Part shown: positions 1 to 6,333 of the stretch, piece after piece
How the letters are laid out: every line of letters starts with the position of its first letter
Numbering within the stretch: the first letter of the stretch is position 1
From: a virus
Direction: 5' to 3' (one strand)
DNA length: 33,284 nt
IMG/VR virus record: IMGVR_UViG_3300046655_000362
Coordinates: 1-33,284 of that record
Program-made: the position numbers and the translations under genes
The notes under the pieces: model-generated
Database searches by the model: none
Seen by the model: the letters and a program-made list of their open reading frames with translations, nothing else
What the model was told of the DNA's origin: nothing

Positions 1-127
1 TTTCCCGTCTTTTGTCTTTTCTAGTAATTCGAAATAGTTTAAAGTTTCCATTTGATTAAAATTTAAAGGTTAATAAAATAATTGATAAAATGCCCGACGA
101 TATAAACGCCAAAAGCAAATAAATAAA
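1..127. repeat. Left copy of 127-base terminal direct repeat (circular overlap)
   Basis: These bases are identical to 33158-33284. The repeat length equals a common maximum assembler k-mer, so it most likely marks closure of a circular or circularly permuted molecule. On the minus strand it carries the first 17 codons of the 116-residue gene found whole at 32858-33208 (codons at 1-51) and part of the 27-residue ORF. Confidence 0.95.
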
Positions 128-146
128 GGTTGATTAATAGTTTCAT
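63..146 (-). CDS. Small hydrophobic peptide, 27 aa
   Basis: A 27-codon ORF starts at ATG 146 and stops with TAA at 63-65. It is the first ORF after the early promoter. The peptide begins MKLLINLYLF and is almost entirely hydrophobic (Leu, Ile, Phe, Tyr), so it could span the inner membrane once. It precedes the 116-residue early gene by about 12 bases in the circular map. No family is recognised. The alternative is a chance ORF in an AT-rich leader; its position and membrane-like composition are the only support. Confidence 0.4.
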   Translation of the reverse strand: MKLLINLYLFAFGVYIVGHFINYFINL

Positions 147-400
147 TTAATTAGTATTAATTGTTTATAACTGTACAAATATAAACAAAAAAGTTTACAT
201 ACAACAAAAAAAGAAAAAAATAAAGACGATAAGCAAAAAAAAAATTATTTATCCTTTGAACCTTTGCAAGGTGAAAGCAAACGAAAAAATAAAACAATAT
301 AATAAAGGAACGGGCGCGCGCGATCTACAAAAATATATTGACATAAGCAAGCCCGCACCCCAATTTATAGCGAGTCTAAATAATGCCCGATCTCGGGGGG
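147..400. other. Intergenic region between terL repeats and early operon
   Basis: No convincing gene is visible here apart from the promoter at 176-204. The region is strongly AT-rich, with an alternating GC tract (gggcgcgcgcg, about 312-322) and a short perfect inverted repeat, CCCGA-TC-TCGGG (386-397). Because it lies between the last late gene and the first early gene it is a natural place for an origin or packaging signal, but nothing proves either. Confidence 0.5.
176..204 (-). promoter_or_regulatory. Early promoter, Bacteroidota type
   Basis: On the minus strand TTG (204-202) is followed after 18 bases by TATATTTG (183-176). This fits the TTG-N17-23-TAnnTTTG consensus of Flavobacteriia. 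It would start transcription near position 170, ahead of the 27-residue ORF and the early gene block that continues across the circular junction. Only one copy exists because it lies outside the terminal repeat. Confidence 0.7.
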
Positions 401-492
401 TACTGCGTTTAAGAAGGGGGGTACTGCGTTTAAGAACCTGGGATCCGCTGGGGGTACTGCGTTTAAGAATCTACCCCTACTGCGTTTAAGAA
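401..492. repeat. Four 15-base direct repeats (TACTGCGTTTAAGAA) downstream of terL
   Basis: Exact copies lie at 401-415, 422-436, 455-469 and 478-492. The first three are preceded by four or more G, the last by CCCC. Start-to-start spacing is 21, 33 and 23 bases, roughly two, three and two helical turns, so a bound protein would sit on about the same face. The block abuts the terL stop codon. GGGGTA and TACCCC around copy 3 could pair into a hairpin. Possible roles are iterons, a packaging signal or a late transcription control site. Confidence 0.85.
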
Positions 493-493
493 T

Positions 494-1705
494 TTACCGG
501 ATCACATAAGTTCCTCGCTTCGAATTTATCTCAGCAAATTGAAGTGCGTATCTCATTGCATCGATACAGTGATTCCATTTGTCTATTGGCCGCTCATTGC
601 GAGCGTGCCATACATAATTATTCAGCTCCTTAATTATATTCTCACTTCTAGCATCCACCACAATATGGTAGTCCTGCATTAATGCAATACCAGTAAGTAT
701 TGAGCCTTTACCTTTTTTAGTTCCTTTTACATTACAGCCGTAGACTTCCCTCATTTCCTGAATCATCCTAGGTTCGCTATTATCAGATATGATAATATCC
801 TCACCAGCGTGTCTAATGTTTCTTTCGGCTATTTCTTTAGTAGAAAGGCCAGGAGTGACGAAACACTCCTGGACCCACATAATCCTATGTTCAGTGTCTA
901 CAGAGCATCTAATTAGCGTTGTAGGGTCTGTAGAGAAACCATAATCTTGTCCGTACACAATTTGATGATAACCTTTGAACTGACCGGTCTTCCAATCGGT
1001 GATCACTACACCTTCAGCTTTGTCTAGCCACCCTCCCATTATCTGATGCAGATACTTTCTAGGGTTCTTTCTTTTCATTGTCTCTACCTGCTCTACAAAC
1101 GATTTAGAGAGGTTTTCCTTATTGTCTAGGTAAGTTGTGTGAATATAGGTCACATTGTCTTTCCAAGTGTTTGAGGCAGCTTCTACTCGCTTTGCAGCGA
1201 AGAAGCGTTGATATATCCAATGCTCCTTTGTAGTGGGGTTTAGTATCAATATACACCTATTCTGTTTACCCTTCTCTCTGACTGACTGGTCTATCTTATC
1301 GAAGCTGTCTTCATCTACCAGCTCTTCAGCCTCATCCAATACAAAAGTAGTAATACCCTGGAGTGACTTCAGCGCAGCGGTTTGGTTACCGCTGCTGGTT
1401 TTAATCCCCTTAAATATAATAGAACTACCAGTTGCTGTGTTTATGATCTCATCTTTGGTAATCCTAAAATGTTTTGCAATACCAAACAATTCTATCTTCT
1501 CTAAGAACTCCGGAATAATTGAAGTAGCAGCAGAGACCATAGTATATCTGGTGAACAGTATCTTATGGCCTTTCTCCATTGTAAGGAAAGCCAGGAATGT
1601 ATTTACCGCAAAGGACTTACCGGATCCCCTACCACCCGTCACCACAAAGTAACGGGTGTCATTTCCTAAAGCCTGATATTTATCGTGAAGTTGAGGTGCT
1701 GCCAT
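494..1705 (-). CDS. terL: Terminase large subunit (TerL)
   Basis: This 403-residue protein is the ATP-driven DNA packaging motor and headful nuclease. The ATPase domain has a P-loop GGRGSGKS at residues 24-31 and Walker B FVLDEAEE at 121-128 (acidic pair D124/E125). The C-terminal RNase H-like nuclease shows acidic residues in GQDYGFSTD (D254), ISDNSEP (D308) and HCIDAMRY (D382). Length and layout fit the Terminase_3/PBSX-like group. The start overlaps the end of the methyltransferase gene by 26 bases. It is the last gene of the block and is followed by the 15-base repeats. It would dock on the portal encoded at 16123-17352. Confidence 0.95.
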   Translation of the reverse strand: MAAPQLHDKYQALGNDTRYFVVTGGRGSGKSFAVNTFLAFLTMEKGHKILFTRYTMVSAATSIIPEFLEKIELFGIAKHFRITKDEIINTATGSSIIFKGIKTSSGNQTAALKSLQGITTFVLDEAEELVDEDSFDKIDQSVREKGKQNRCILILNPTTKEHWIYQRFFAAKRVEAASNTWKDNVTYIHTTYLDNKENLSKSFVEQVETMKRKNPRKYLHQIMGGWLDKAEGVVITDWKTGQFKGYHQIVYGQDYGFSTDPTTLIRCSVDTEHRIMWVQECFVTPGLSTKEIAERNIRHAGEDIIISDNSEPRMIQEMREVYGCNVKGTKKGKGSILTGIALMQDYHIVVDARSENIIKELNNYVWHARNERPIDKWNHCIDAMRYALQFAEINSKRGTYVIR

Positions 1706-2654
1706 AAACAGTTTCTAATATTCCTTTTCCTACAGCTTCTACTACGTCTACAGTGACTGCGTTTCCACACATCTTATATCTTTGTGTGTCAGAGATTCCG
1801 TTTGCTAGTGTCCAATTGTCGGGGAAGCCTTGTAGCCTCTCACATTCAATTGGAGTTAATCTTCTTATTGTTTGTTGGTTTCCGACAACATAATTATCTT
1901 TATGCACGCTGGTTAAGGTGTTACTAATTCCTTCTTTATTTATTTCCAATCTCTGCTGCATTGGAGAACCTGCTTGTCTATCGTTTAAGTCATTAGGATT
2001 CCTTCCTCTTGAAGCTGCAATTAGTTGATTGTCATAATTCATTCCTTTGTGGTAGCTTGTCGTGATACAGGCACTTTCTTCCCTTTCTCCTGCCAATCGT
2101 TGAGTGTCGAAAGCGCTTTCTGTGATAGGAAATATTTGTCCTCTACTTCCTTTTGGAGTATATCCGACAAGGTAGACTCTCTCTCTACTTTGGGGTAGAA
2201 ACCACTTTGTATTAAGCAATTGCCATTCAAGTCGATAGCCCCCAATGTTGGCAAACGCTTGCAGGATTGCCGCAAAGTCTTCGCGATTGTTTGAGCTGAA
2301 TGTTCCTTTAACATTTTCCCAGACAAAAAAACGAGGTCTGCATTCTTGTATAAGCCTAATCGCTTCAAGGATAAGGCTGCTTCGTTCTCCTGCCATCCCT
2401 TTACGGTTTCCAGCAAGTGAGAAATCTTGGCAAGGGCTTCCGAAGGTGATGGCATCGATTCTTGGTAATTCTGATCCTCGAACATCTGTAACTGATCCGA
2501 CATATTTACTCTGTTTAAAATTATGTTTATATACTTCTATTGCGTACTTATCAATCTCTGAATTAAAAGAGCTTACTTTGAATCCAGCTCTTTCTAACCC
2601 TAAATGAAAACCACCTATCCCACTAAATAAGTCAAGTAGATTTATCTTCTTCAT
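1680..2654 (-). CDS. DNA (cytosine-5) methyltransferase
   Basis: This 324-residue protein transfers a methyl group from S-adenosylmethionine to C5 of cytosine in a short target. Conserved motifs appear in order: motif I DLFSGIGGFHLGL (8-20), motif IV GSPCQDFS with catalytic Cys75, motif VI ENVKG (113-117), motif VIII QSRERVYLVG (155-164), motif IX RRLTPIECERLQGFP (264-278) and motif X GNAVTVDVV (297-305). All are present, so the enzyme is probably active. The target recognition region lies at about 170-262. It sits between terS and terL, an unusual position, and probably protects phage DNA from host restriction. No cognate endonuclease is visible. A second reading frame is open inside it. Confidence 0.95.
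   Translation of the reverse strand: MKKINLLDLFSGIGGFHLGLERAGFKVSSFNSEIDKYAIEVYKHNFKQSKYVGSVTDVRGSELPRIDAITFGSPCQDFSLAGNRKGMAGERSSLILEAIRLIQECRPRFFVWENVKGTFSSNNREDFAAILQAFANIGGYRLEWQLLNTKWFLPQSRERVYLVGYTPKGSRGQIFPITESAFDTQRLAGEREESACITTSYHKGMNYDNQLIAASRGRNPNDLNDRQAGSPMQQRLEINKEGISNTLTSVHKDNYVVGNQQTIRRLTPIECERLQGFPDNWTLANGISDTQRYKMCGNAVTVDVVEAVGKGILETVYGSTSTSR
2039..2503 (-). CDS. Overprinted ORF inside the methyltransferase gene, 154 aa
   Basis: A 154-codon ORF lies wholly inside the methyltransferase gene, on the same strand in another frame. It starts MSDQLQMFEDQ, has a segment SPSEALAKISHLLE opposite the catalytic GSPCQDFS motif, and ends in a stretch LSDILQKEVEDKYFLS plus KGKKVP. From memory, the last part resembles the LS-x-IL-x3-V-x2-KYYLS C-terminus of a free-standing phage protein family of unknown function. 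The methyltransferase motifs on both sides remain in frame, so this is not a frameshift in that gene. Whether it is translated is unknown. Confidence 0.5.
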   Translation of the reverse strand: MSDQLQMFEDQNYQESMPSPSEALAKISHLLETVKGWQENEAALSLKRLGLYKNADLVFLSGKMLKEHSAQTIAKTLRQSCKRLPTLGAIDLNGNCLIQSGFYPKVERESTLSDILQKEVEDKYFLSQKALSTLNDWQEKGKKVPVSRQATTKE

Positions 2655-2655
2655 A

Positions 2656-2802
2656 TTACTCTCTAGATTCTCTTGGATTAAGAACCCCTCTTGGGGATAA
2701 TTTAGCTGGCTTTACATAATAGCCTAGTATTGGATTCACAAGGTAATTCCAAAAGTCCTTTGGAAAGTCCTTTGGATCATTGATCTGCCTCTTCTTGTTC
2801 AT
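2656..2802 (-). CDS. Small hypothetical protein, 48 aa
   Basis: A 48-codon ORF starts at ATG 2802 inside the 3' end of terS (26-base overlap) and stops with TAA one base before the methyltransferase ATG. It fills the terS-methyltransferase gap exactly, the pattern used by neighbouring genes. The protein starts MNKKRQINDPKDFPKDFW and is rich in Pro, Lys and aromatic residues. No family is recognised. The tight fit and protein-like composition are the main support. Confidence 0.5.
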   Translation of the reverse strand: MNKKRQINDPKDFPKDFWNYLVNPILGYYVKPAKLSPRGVLNPRESRE

Positions 2803-3196
2803 CTTGTTCTGGTGTTATATCTATTGTATTATCTATCTCAGGGGCCTGCTGAGTTCCAGCAAATATGTTTGTTATGGGTATGTCTAGCTTTTGACCTCCG
2901 CTAGTATAGTCTACGCTCTCTGTAGGCTTACCATACTTATATTCAAACAGTAATTTCATATGGGCAAAAGAATTTTTAGCTTGCTTAGCCAACTCGGCCC
3001 AAGCCTCTTCTTCAGAGCCAAAGACCTCCTTCATTGCATTAAGGGCGTAGATACCTATCCTATCCTTCTTGGCTTCGTTTATACGCGCAGGAGTAGCATT
3101 TGCTTTTACTAAATTCTTATCACCTTTTTTCCTGCCATTATTCCTACGGCCGTCATTCTTCTTTATGTATTTAAACTCTTTAGGTTTTCTGCCCAT
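2777..3196 (-). CDS. Probable terminase small subunit (TerS)
   Basis: This 139-residue protein has a very basic N-terminus (Lys/Arg-rich, about residues 2-30), a helical middle with FGSEEEAWAELAKQAK followed by LLFEYKYGKPTE (about 60-95), and an acidic Gln/Glu-rich tail. The pattern of a DNA-binding basic arm, a helical core ending in YKYGKP, and an acidic tail is common in small terminase subunits of Bacteroidota phages. It lies upstream of terL on the same strand, with the methyltransferase between them. Function is inferred from layout and position, since no invariant motif defines the family. Confidence 0.65.
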   Translation of the reverse strand: MGRKPKEFKYIKKNDGRRNNGRKKGDKNLVKANATPARINEAKKDRIGIYALNAMKEVFGSEEEAWAELAKQAKNSFAHMKLLFEYKYGKPTESVDYTSGGQKLDIPITNIFAGTQQAPEIDNTIDITPEQDEQEEADQ

Positions 3197-3210
3197 ATTA
3201 TTATAACCGA

Positions 3211-3474
3211 TTACTTATCAGCGTGTTTATCATATAGCAATTGATATATTTCCCATACTCGATTTGATGCTCCTATCTTGCTGTAAGATTCCTCAGAAAC
3301 CTTTGCTCTGCTTCCCACCTGGACCACCACTTTAAAAGTAGTGAATATATTGTTTCTTTTGTTGTAGGATTTTTTGTCGAACCCCTCAAGGTAAACCCTA
3401 TACCCATAGTCTATACACCAAGAGGCAGCCTTTTGGTTGACTACCTCATAGTTAATCTGTTCTTTTTTTGCCAA
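3211..3474 (-). CDS. Hypothetical protein, 87 aa
   Basis: This 87-residue protein lies between the DnaA-like gene (5 bases upstream) and terS (14 bases downstream). It is basic and looks like a small mixed alpha/beta domain, with a conserved-looking core ASWCIDYGYRVYLEGF and FTTFKVVVQVGSR. No signal peptide, membrane segment or known motif is seen. Its neighbours suggest a role in replication or packaging, but that is context only. Confidence 0.65.
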   Translation of the reverse strand: MAKKEQINYEVVNQKAASWCIDYGYRVYLEGFDKKSYNKRNNIFTTFKVVVQVGSRAKVSEESYSKIGASNRVWEIYQLLYDKHADK

Positions 3475-3479
3475 AACGT

Positions 3480-3878
3480 TTAGAATACTTTGTTTTTTAG
3501 TTCTCTATGTTGATTCAGCAAAGCCCTGTGAGCAACAAGTATTTCAGCATACTTAGTTCTATAGTACAATTCAGGGTTAAGATCTTTTCCTTTGAGCGCC
3601 CTTTTCTTGCTACAGATTACCTCCATCTTCTTGTAGGTATCGTAAAGATCTTTCTCGTACTCAACAATTACGTTGTCGAATATTCTAATACCGTGGAGCA
3701 CTGACGCGTGATCCTTACCTATCAAAGCACCTATTTGACTAAGCGAGTGATAAGTGTGTCTTCTAGCTAGCTTAAAAAAAAGAGCGCGCGCATAAACGCG
3801 CTCTCTATTTCTTCTCGGTATTGATAAGTCTAATCCAGTTTCCTTTTGCACTAATGCTAATATGTCTTTAATCTTCAT
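3480..3878 (-). CDS. DnaA domain IV-like DNA-binding protein
   Basis: The 132-residue protein carries the DnaA C-terminal helix-turn-helix: RALFFKLARRHTYHSLSQIG, then GKDHASVLHGIR (54-65), close to the DnaA signature G-R-D-H-T-T-V-L-H-A. The AAA+ domain of DnaA is absent, so it can bind DNA but not hydrolyse ATP to open an origin. It may bind DnaA-box-like sites to mark a phage origin or to compete with host DnaA. I prefer ATG 3878, which overlaps the upstream stop codon, over an in-frame ATG at 3905. A strong terminator-like hairpin lies inside its coding sequence at about codons 25-35. Confidence 0.8.
   Translation of the reverse strand: MKIKDILALVQKETGLDLSIPRRNRERVYARALFFKLARRHTYHSLSQIGALIGKDHASVLHGIRIFDNVIVEYEKDLYDTYKKMEVICSKKRALKGKDLNPELYYRTKYAEILVAHRALLNQHRELKNKVF
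3774..3804 (-). terminator. Terminator-like hairpin inside the dnaA-like gene
   Basis: On the minus strand AGAGCGCG (3804-3797), an 8-base loop and CGCGCTCT (3788-3781) form a perfect 8-bp stem, followed at once by eight T (3781-3774). This has full intrinsic terminator form in the direction of transcription, yet lies within the coding sequence. It could attenuate transcription into terS, the methyltransferase gene and terL. Confidence 0.55.
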
Positions 3879-4116
3879 CTTGTATGTTTTTAATTTGTAT
3901 TTCAACCTCTTGAATCTCTACTTGCAATTCCTTTATTGTGCAACGATCCGCTAAGTCTAAAGCTTTCTTAGTGCCTTCACAAGCCTCATATAGTTCTTGG
4001 ATTTCAAACTCCCTCATCTGATCTTCTATTACGTCTATAGGCTCTCCTGACAATAAATCTATCAGGGCAAAATAATAATAGTGAAGTGCCTCTTTGCTAA
4101 ATTTAGTTAACTCCAT
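3868..4116 (-). CDS. Hypothetical protein, 82 aa, acidic helical
   Basis: This 82-residue acidic protein is predicted by eye to be almost all helical. Its C-terminal half has an alternating Glu/Ile/Val/Gln pattern (ELQVEIQEVEIQIKNIQ, about 63-79) that suggests a short coiled coil. Its start overlaps the last base of the nuclease gene upstream, and its stop overlaps the start of the DnaA-like gene, so the three are probably translationally coupled. No known family is recognised. A small adaptor for the nuclease or the DnaA-like protein is possible but only inferred. Confidence 0.65.
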   Translation of the reverse strand: MELTKFSKEALHYYYFALIDLLSGEPIDVIEDQMREFEIQELYEACEGTKKALDLADRCTIKELQVEIQEVEIQIKNIQDED

Positions 4117-4913
4117 TAAAACTCTCCGTATTGATAATCGTTATGAATTCCGTCTAAGACTTCTTGGTCACTCTTACCCATAAAAAACTTCTTATATCTT
4201 TCGGTAGCCTTTTCCACTTTTCTTTTCCCGGACTCATATGAATGATCCGAAAGCTCATAGATACCTATCTTAGCCGTTTTCTTCTCAACCACTAAAAATG
4301 TGAATCTACTTACACCAAATAGGTTCATATAGATATATGCTTGAGCATCATAATTATATTTACTCTTACCATTCCAAACCCAGCTTTTCAGGTTTGAAGT
4401 GGTCTTTAGATCTACGATATGATCAAGCCTAAGGTAATCCGCTTTACCCCTAAAGGGTATACCGTTTATCTCTCCAATGGCTGGTATCTCAGAGATGCCA
4501 CCGTCCAATAGTTTGGCGGCGTCCTCACAGCGCATCATATCCGTGTGAAGCTGATTCATTTCATCAAACTCTTTCTGAAGTATAATCTCTTTATCTGAAG
4601 AAAGCTGCATATCCCTAACCGAAGCAACTCTTCTCTGATAGTCTACCAATTCATATCTTTTTTCAATCATCTCAGGCTCTAGCGCTATAGTATGAAATAT
4701 CTTACCATCCCTAAAAAAAGACTGATCTTCCTGTTTGAAGCGAAGGCTATCGTAGTATTCCTGAGCCGATACAAGCAAAGGTTTAAGCGCAGAAGAAGAT
4801 AAAGCCGCCTTAGACAGGTAGCCGTAATAAAAGGAGTCTTGCTCCATATTAGTTAAAAGCTCATCCTTTGACCAATCTACACCGTCGAGTAGCTTTATTG
4901 TTTCTGTTTGCAT
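4116..4913 (-). CDS. PD-(D/E)XK exonuclease, RecE/exonuclease VIII-like
   Basis: The 265-residue protein resembles the PDDEXK-like domain of exodeoxyribonuclease VIII. Visible elements are FHTIALEP (about 73-80), GEINGIPFRGKADYLR (148-162), the catalytic IVDLKTTSN (D168, K170) and the helix YDAQAYIYM with Gln191. Such enzymes chew one strand of a duplex end to expose single-stranded DNA for an annealase, and this phage encodes an ERF annealase at 9114-9653. The two would form a recombination pair, although they are separated by about 4 kb. It overlaps the next gene by one base. Confidence 0.85.
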   Translation of the reverse strand: MQTETIKLLDGVDWSKDELLTNMEQDSFYYGYLSKAALSSSALKPLLVSAQEYYDSLRFKQEDQSFFRDGKIFHTIALEPEMIEKRYELVDYQRRVASVRDMQLSSDKEIILQKEFDEMNQLHTDMMRCEDAAKLLDGGISEIPAIGEINGIPFRGKADYLRLDHIVDLKTTSNLKSWVWNGKSKYNYDAQAYIYMNLFGVSRFTFLVVEKKTAKIGIYELSDHSYESGKRKVEKATERYKKFFMGKSDQEVLDGIHNDYQYGEF

Positions 4914-4960
4914 AAATATTGTTTTTGGCTAATGTAATAAACATTTTATTAACCACAAAG

Positions 4961-5200
4961 TTATTGTGGTTTTTCTTCGTACCAAGCTTTAAGTAAATAG
5001 CCATCCACAGGACTTATATTCGATATAGCCTTATAGATCATCTTACTTAGTGATTTAGCTTTTTTGCGTTCAGCAATCGTTGAGTCCGTTCCTAGGTTCG
5101 TATAAAGATTACAATCTATTTCTAGTAGAGAATCTACCTTACGCTTTATCGACCAGGTTTTGTATCCCACAATCTTATCTACTCGCTCTTTTTCTGTCAT
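4961..5200 (-). CDS. Hypothetical protein, 79 aa
   Basis: I start this gene at ATG 5200, which overlaps the stop of the MazG-like gene in an ATGA junction. A longer in-frame ORF to 5269 exists, but its extra 23 residues look like a shadow of the upstream gene. The 79-residue product begins MTEKERVDKIVGYKTW, is basic and mostly helical, and ends KAWYEEKPQ. No known family is recognised. Just past its stop, CCACAA and TTGTGG can pair weakly. Confidence 0.6.
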   Translation of the reverse strand: MTEKERVDKIVGYKTWSIKRKVDSLLEIDCNLYTNLGTDSTIAERKKAKSLSKMIYKAISNISPVDGYLLKAWYEEKPQ

Positions 5201-5412
5201 CTCTGCTTCTTTAGTTTTTGTATATACAGAGCTGCATCGAGCAGCTCCTCCTGGAGTTCGTTTAGCCACGCGTAAAAACCATCGGGATTGTCTTCTAAGG
5301 TAGTTCCATATTCCCTTTGCCCCTTTTCACTTCGTTTGTCCATTATGTACTTAACATCTTCTACTATGCCGTCTGTTTGCATTTCAAAGTATTTCTTTTT
5401 ACTATCACTCAT
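5197..5412 (-). CDS. MazG-like nucleotide pyrophosphohydrolase domain protein
   Basis: This 71-residue protein has the phage MazG-like layout: RSEKGQREYGTTLEDNP (27-43) followed by AWLNELQEELLDAALYIQKL (48-67), where Glu52, Glu55, Glu56 and Asp59 could bind magnesium as in all-alpha NTP pyrophosphatases. Family members hydrolyse (d)NTPs to the monophosphate and pyrophosphate; here it could trim unwanted nucleotides or alarmones during infection. At 71 residues it is close to a minimal single-domain form. It overlaps the downstream gene by ATGA. Confidence 0.65.
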   Translation of the reverse strand: MSDSKKKYFEMQTDGIVEDVKYIMDKRSEKGQREYGTTLEDNPDGFYAWLNELQEELLDAALYIQKLKKQR

Positions 5413-5494
5413 TATTCATTTTATTATAATACATATTCTTTACAATCTCCTCCAGCACCCTGAACACAACATAAAATATTATGCACTTAATCAC
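5405..5494 (-). CDS. Possible small GTG-start hydrophobic peptide, 29 aa
   Basis: A 29-codon ORF starts with GTG overlapping the stop of the gene at 5491-5928 and ends overlapping the ATG of the MazG-like gene by 8 bases, so it exactly bridges an 86-base gap. The N-terminal half (IKCIIFYVVFRVL) is hydrophobic, followed by an acidic/basic tail. The double stop/start overlap is the main support. The GTG start and short length make it uncertain. Confidence 0.3.
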   Translation of the reverse strand: MIKCIIFYVVFRVLEEIVKNMYYNKMNNE

Positions 5495-5928
5495 TTTAGG
5501 GTAATTGCATCTACAACTGGAATCATAGCCACCTCTTTTGGAACTCTATGTCGCTCTCCAAATTCAGTGGTCTTCCCTAAATACATAACCTTCCATTCGG
5601 GTTTAAATTCATACAGGTTAAATCTGTATATTCCCCTTGGAGTTGAGTTGATATACATAGGTATATCCCCGTGGTCACTGCATTTGGTTATCATAGCATC
5701 ATACTTCTTTTTCTCTAGCATAAGCGAATCATAATGCTTTTTTCTGCACTTAAGCTCTATTCTGTGTTTAGTGTCTACAGAGTAACAGTCCCACCTACTC
5801 ATCTGATTTTTAGCTTTCACTAGGTCAGGATAGCAACAGCTCTGTATGTACCTAAACATAATCTGCTCGTCCCATCCAACAAGAGGACCATAGGTCTTGT
5901 CCCAGTAAATATCAGGAGAGATACTCAT
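5491..5928 (-). CDS. Probable PD-(D/E)XK-type nuclease, small
   Basis: The 145-residue protein has an arrangement that suggests the restriction-endonuclease fold: an acidic residue in SRWDCYS (D47), then RIELKCRKK with E58-x-K60, followed by a helix containing EKKKYDAMI. Phages use small proteins of this type as Holliday junction resolvases or DNA repair nucleases. A RusA resolvase is also encoded, so a distinct substrate is likely. The call rests on one short motif and the neighbouring recombination genes. It overlaps the upstream gene by 17 bases. Confidence 0.5.
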   Translation of the reverse strand: MSISPDIYWDKTYGPLVGWDEQIMFRYIQSCCYPDLVKAKNQMSRWDCYSVDTKHRIELKCRKKHYDSLMLEKKKYDAMITKCSDHGDIPMYINSTPRGIYRFNLYEFKPEWKVMYLGKTTEFGERHRVPKEVAMIPVVDAITLK

Positions 5929-6331
5929 TATAGATGGTTTCTAACTTTTGATATACTCCATTTCTAAAACAGGTAGAGCATCCTGTAGGGGAAACATTTT
6001 GCTGAAAGATCCTATTGTATATATTTAAAAGTTCATTTTGTTGTTCAGATGTTATCTTGTTTATCCGCTTACTGTAAATCCCTTCTAAGTAATAAAACTC
6101 ATCCTCTTGTAAACAAAGTGGTTTGTTGTATTTAAACAAGGAATTGAGTTTGCTCTGCCTCGCATCACAGCCACAATCTTTTCCGTCTGCAAGCCATTCT
6201 ACGGCCTTCTTTATGCCGGTAGCCTCGGTAATCTTAGCTACAGTATCTCCGAGGCCTTCTGAGGCCTCTGAGTGCTTCTTAACCCATTCCTTATAAGCAC
6301 GGGTCCTTTTGTCTTTAGGTGCTTGTTCCAT
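5912..6331 (-). CDS. Conserved hypothetical protein with Cys pairs, 139 aa
   Basis: The 139-residue protein contains GLGDTVAKITEATGIKKAVEW (about 27-46) followed by CGCD (C53, C55), and a C-terminal TGCSTCF pair (C118, C121) before NGVYQKLETIY. Four cysteines as CxC and CxxC could bind zinc. From memory, proteins with GLGD...ATGIKK...CGC are frequent in Bacteroidota phages and remain without a function. It lies directly after the sigma-like gene (2-base gap), so it could be a transcription partner, but this is only context. Confidence 0.7.
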   Translation of the reverse strand: MEQAPKDKRTRAYKEWVKKHSEASEGLGDTVAKITEATGIKKAVEWLADGKDCGCDARQSKLNSLFKYNKPLCLQEDEFYYLEGIYSKRINKITSEQQNELLNIYNRIFQQNVSPTGCSTCFRNGVYQKLETIYNEYLS

Positions 6332-6333
6332 AA

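Noticed and set aside
1-127. True physical terminal redundancy of the virion DNA
   Set aside because: The length equals a standard assembler k-mer and the repeat cuts through a gene; it is better explained as circular assembly overlap.
256-489. Plus-strand ORF of 77 codons with repeated GVLRLR
   Set aside because: The repeated peptide is simply the translation of the 15-base DNA repeats; upstream codons look random and no promoter precedes it.
401-492. CRISPR-like array
   Set aside because: Repeats are only 15 bases and the intervals between them are 6-18 bases, too short and irregular for spacers; no cas genes are present.
1233-1652. Plus-strand ORF of 139 codons opposite terL
   Set aside because: It is antisense to conserved TerL motifs, with Ser/Leu-rich shadow composition and no promoter.
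5201-5269. 23-residue N-terminal extension of the 79-residue protein
   Set aside because: The extension overlaps the MazG-like gene and has unlike composition; the ATG at 5200 forms the usual ATGA junction.
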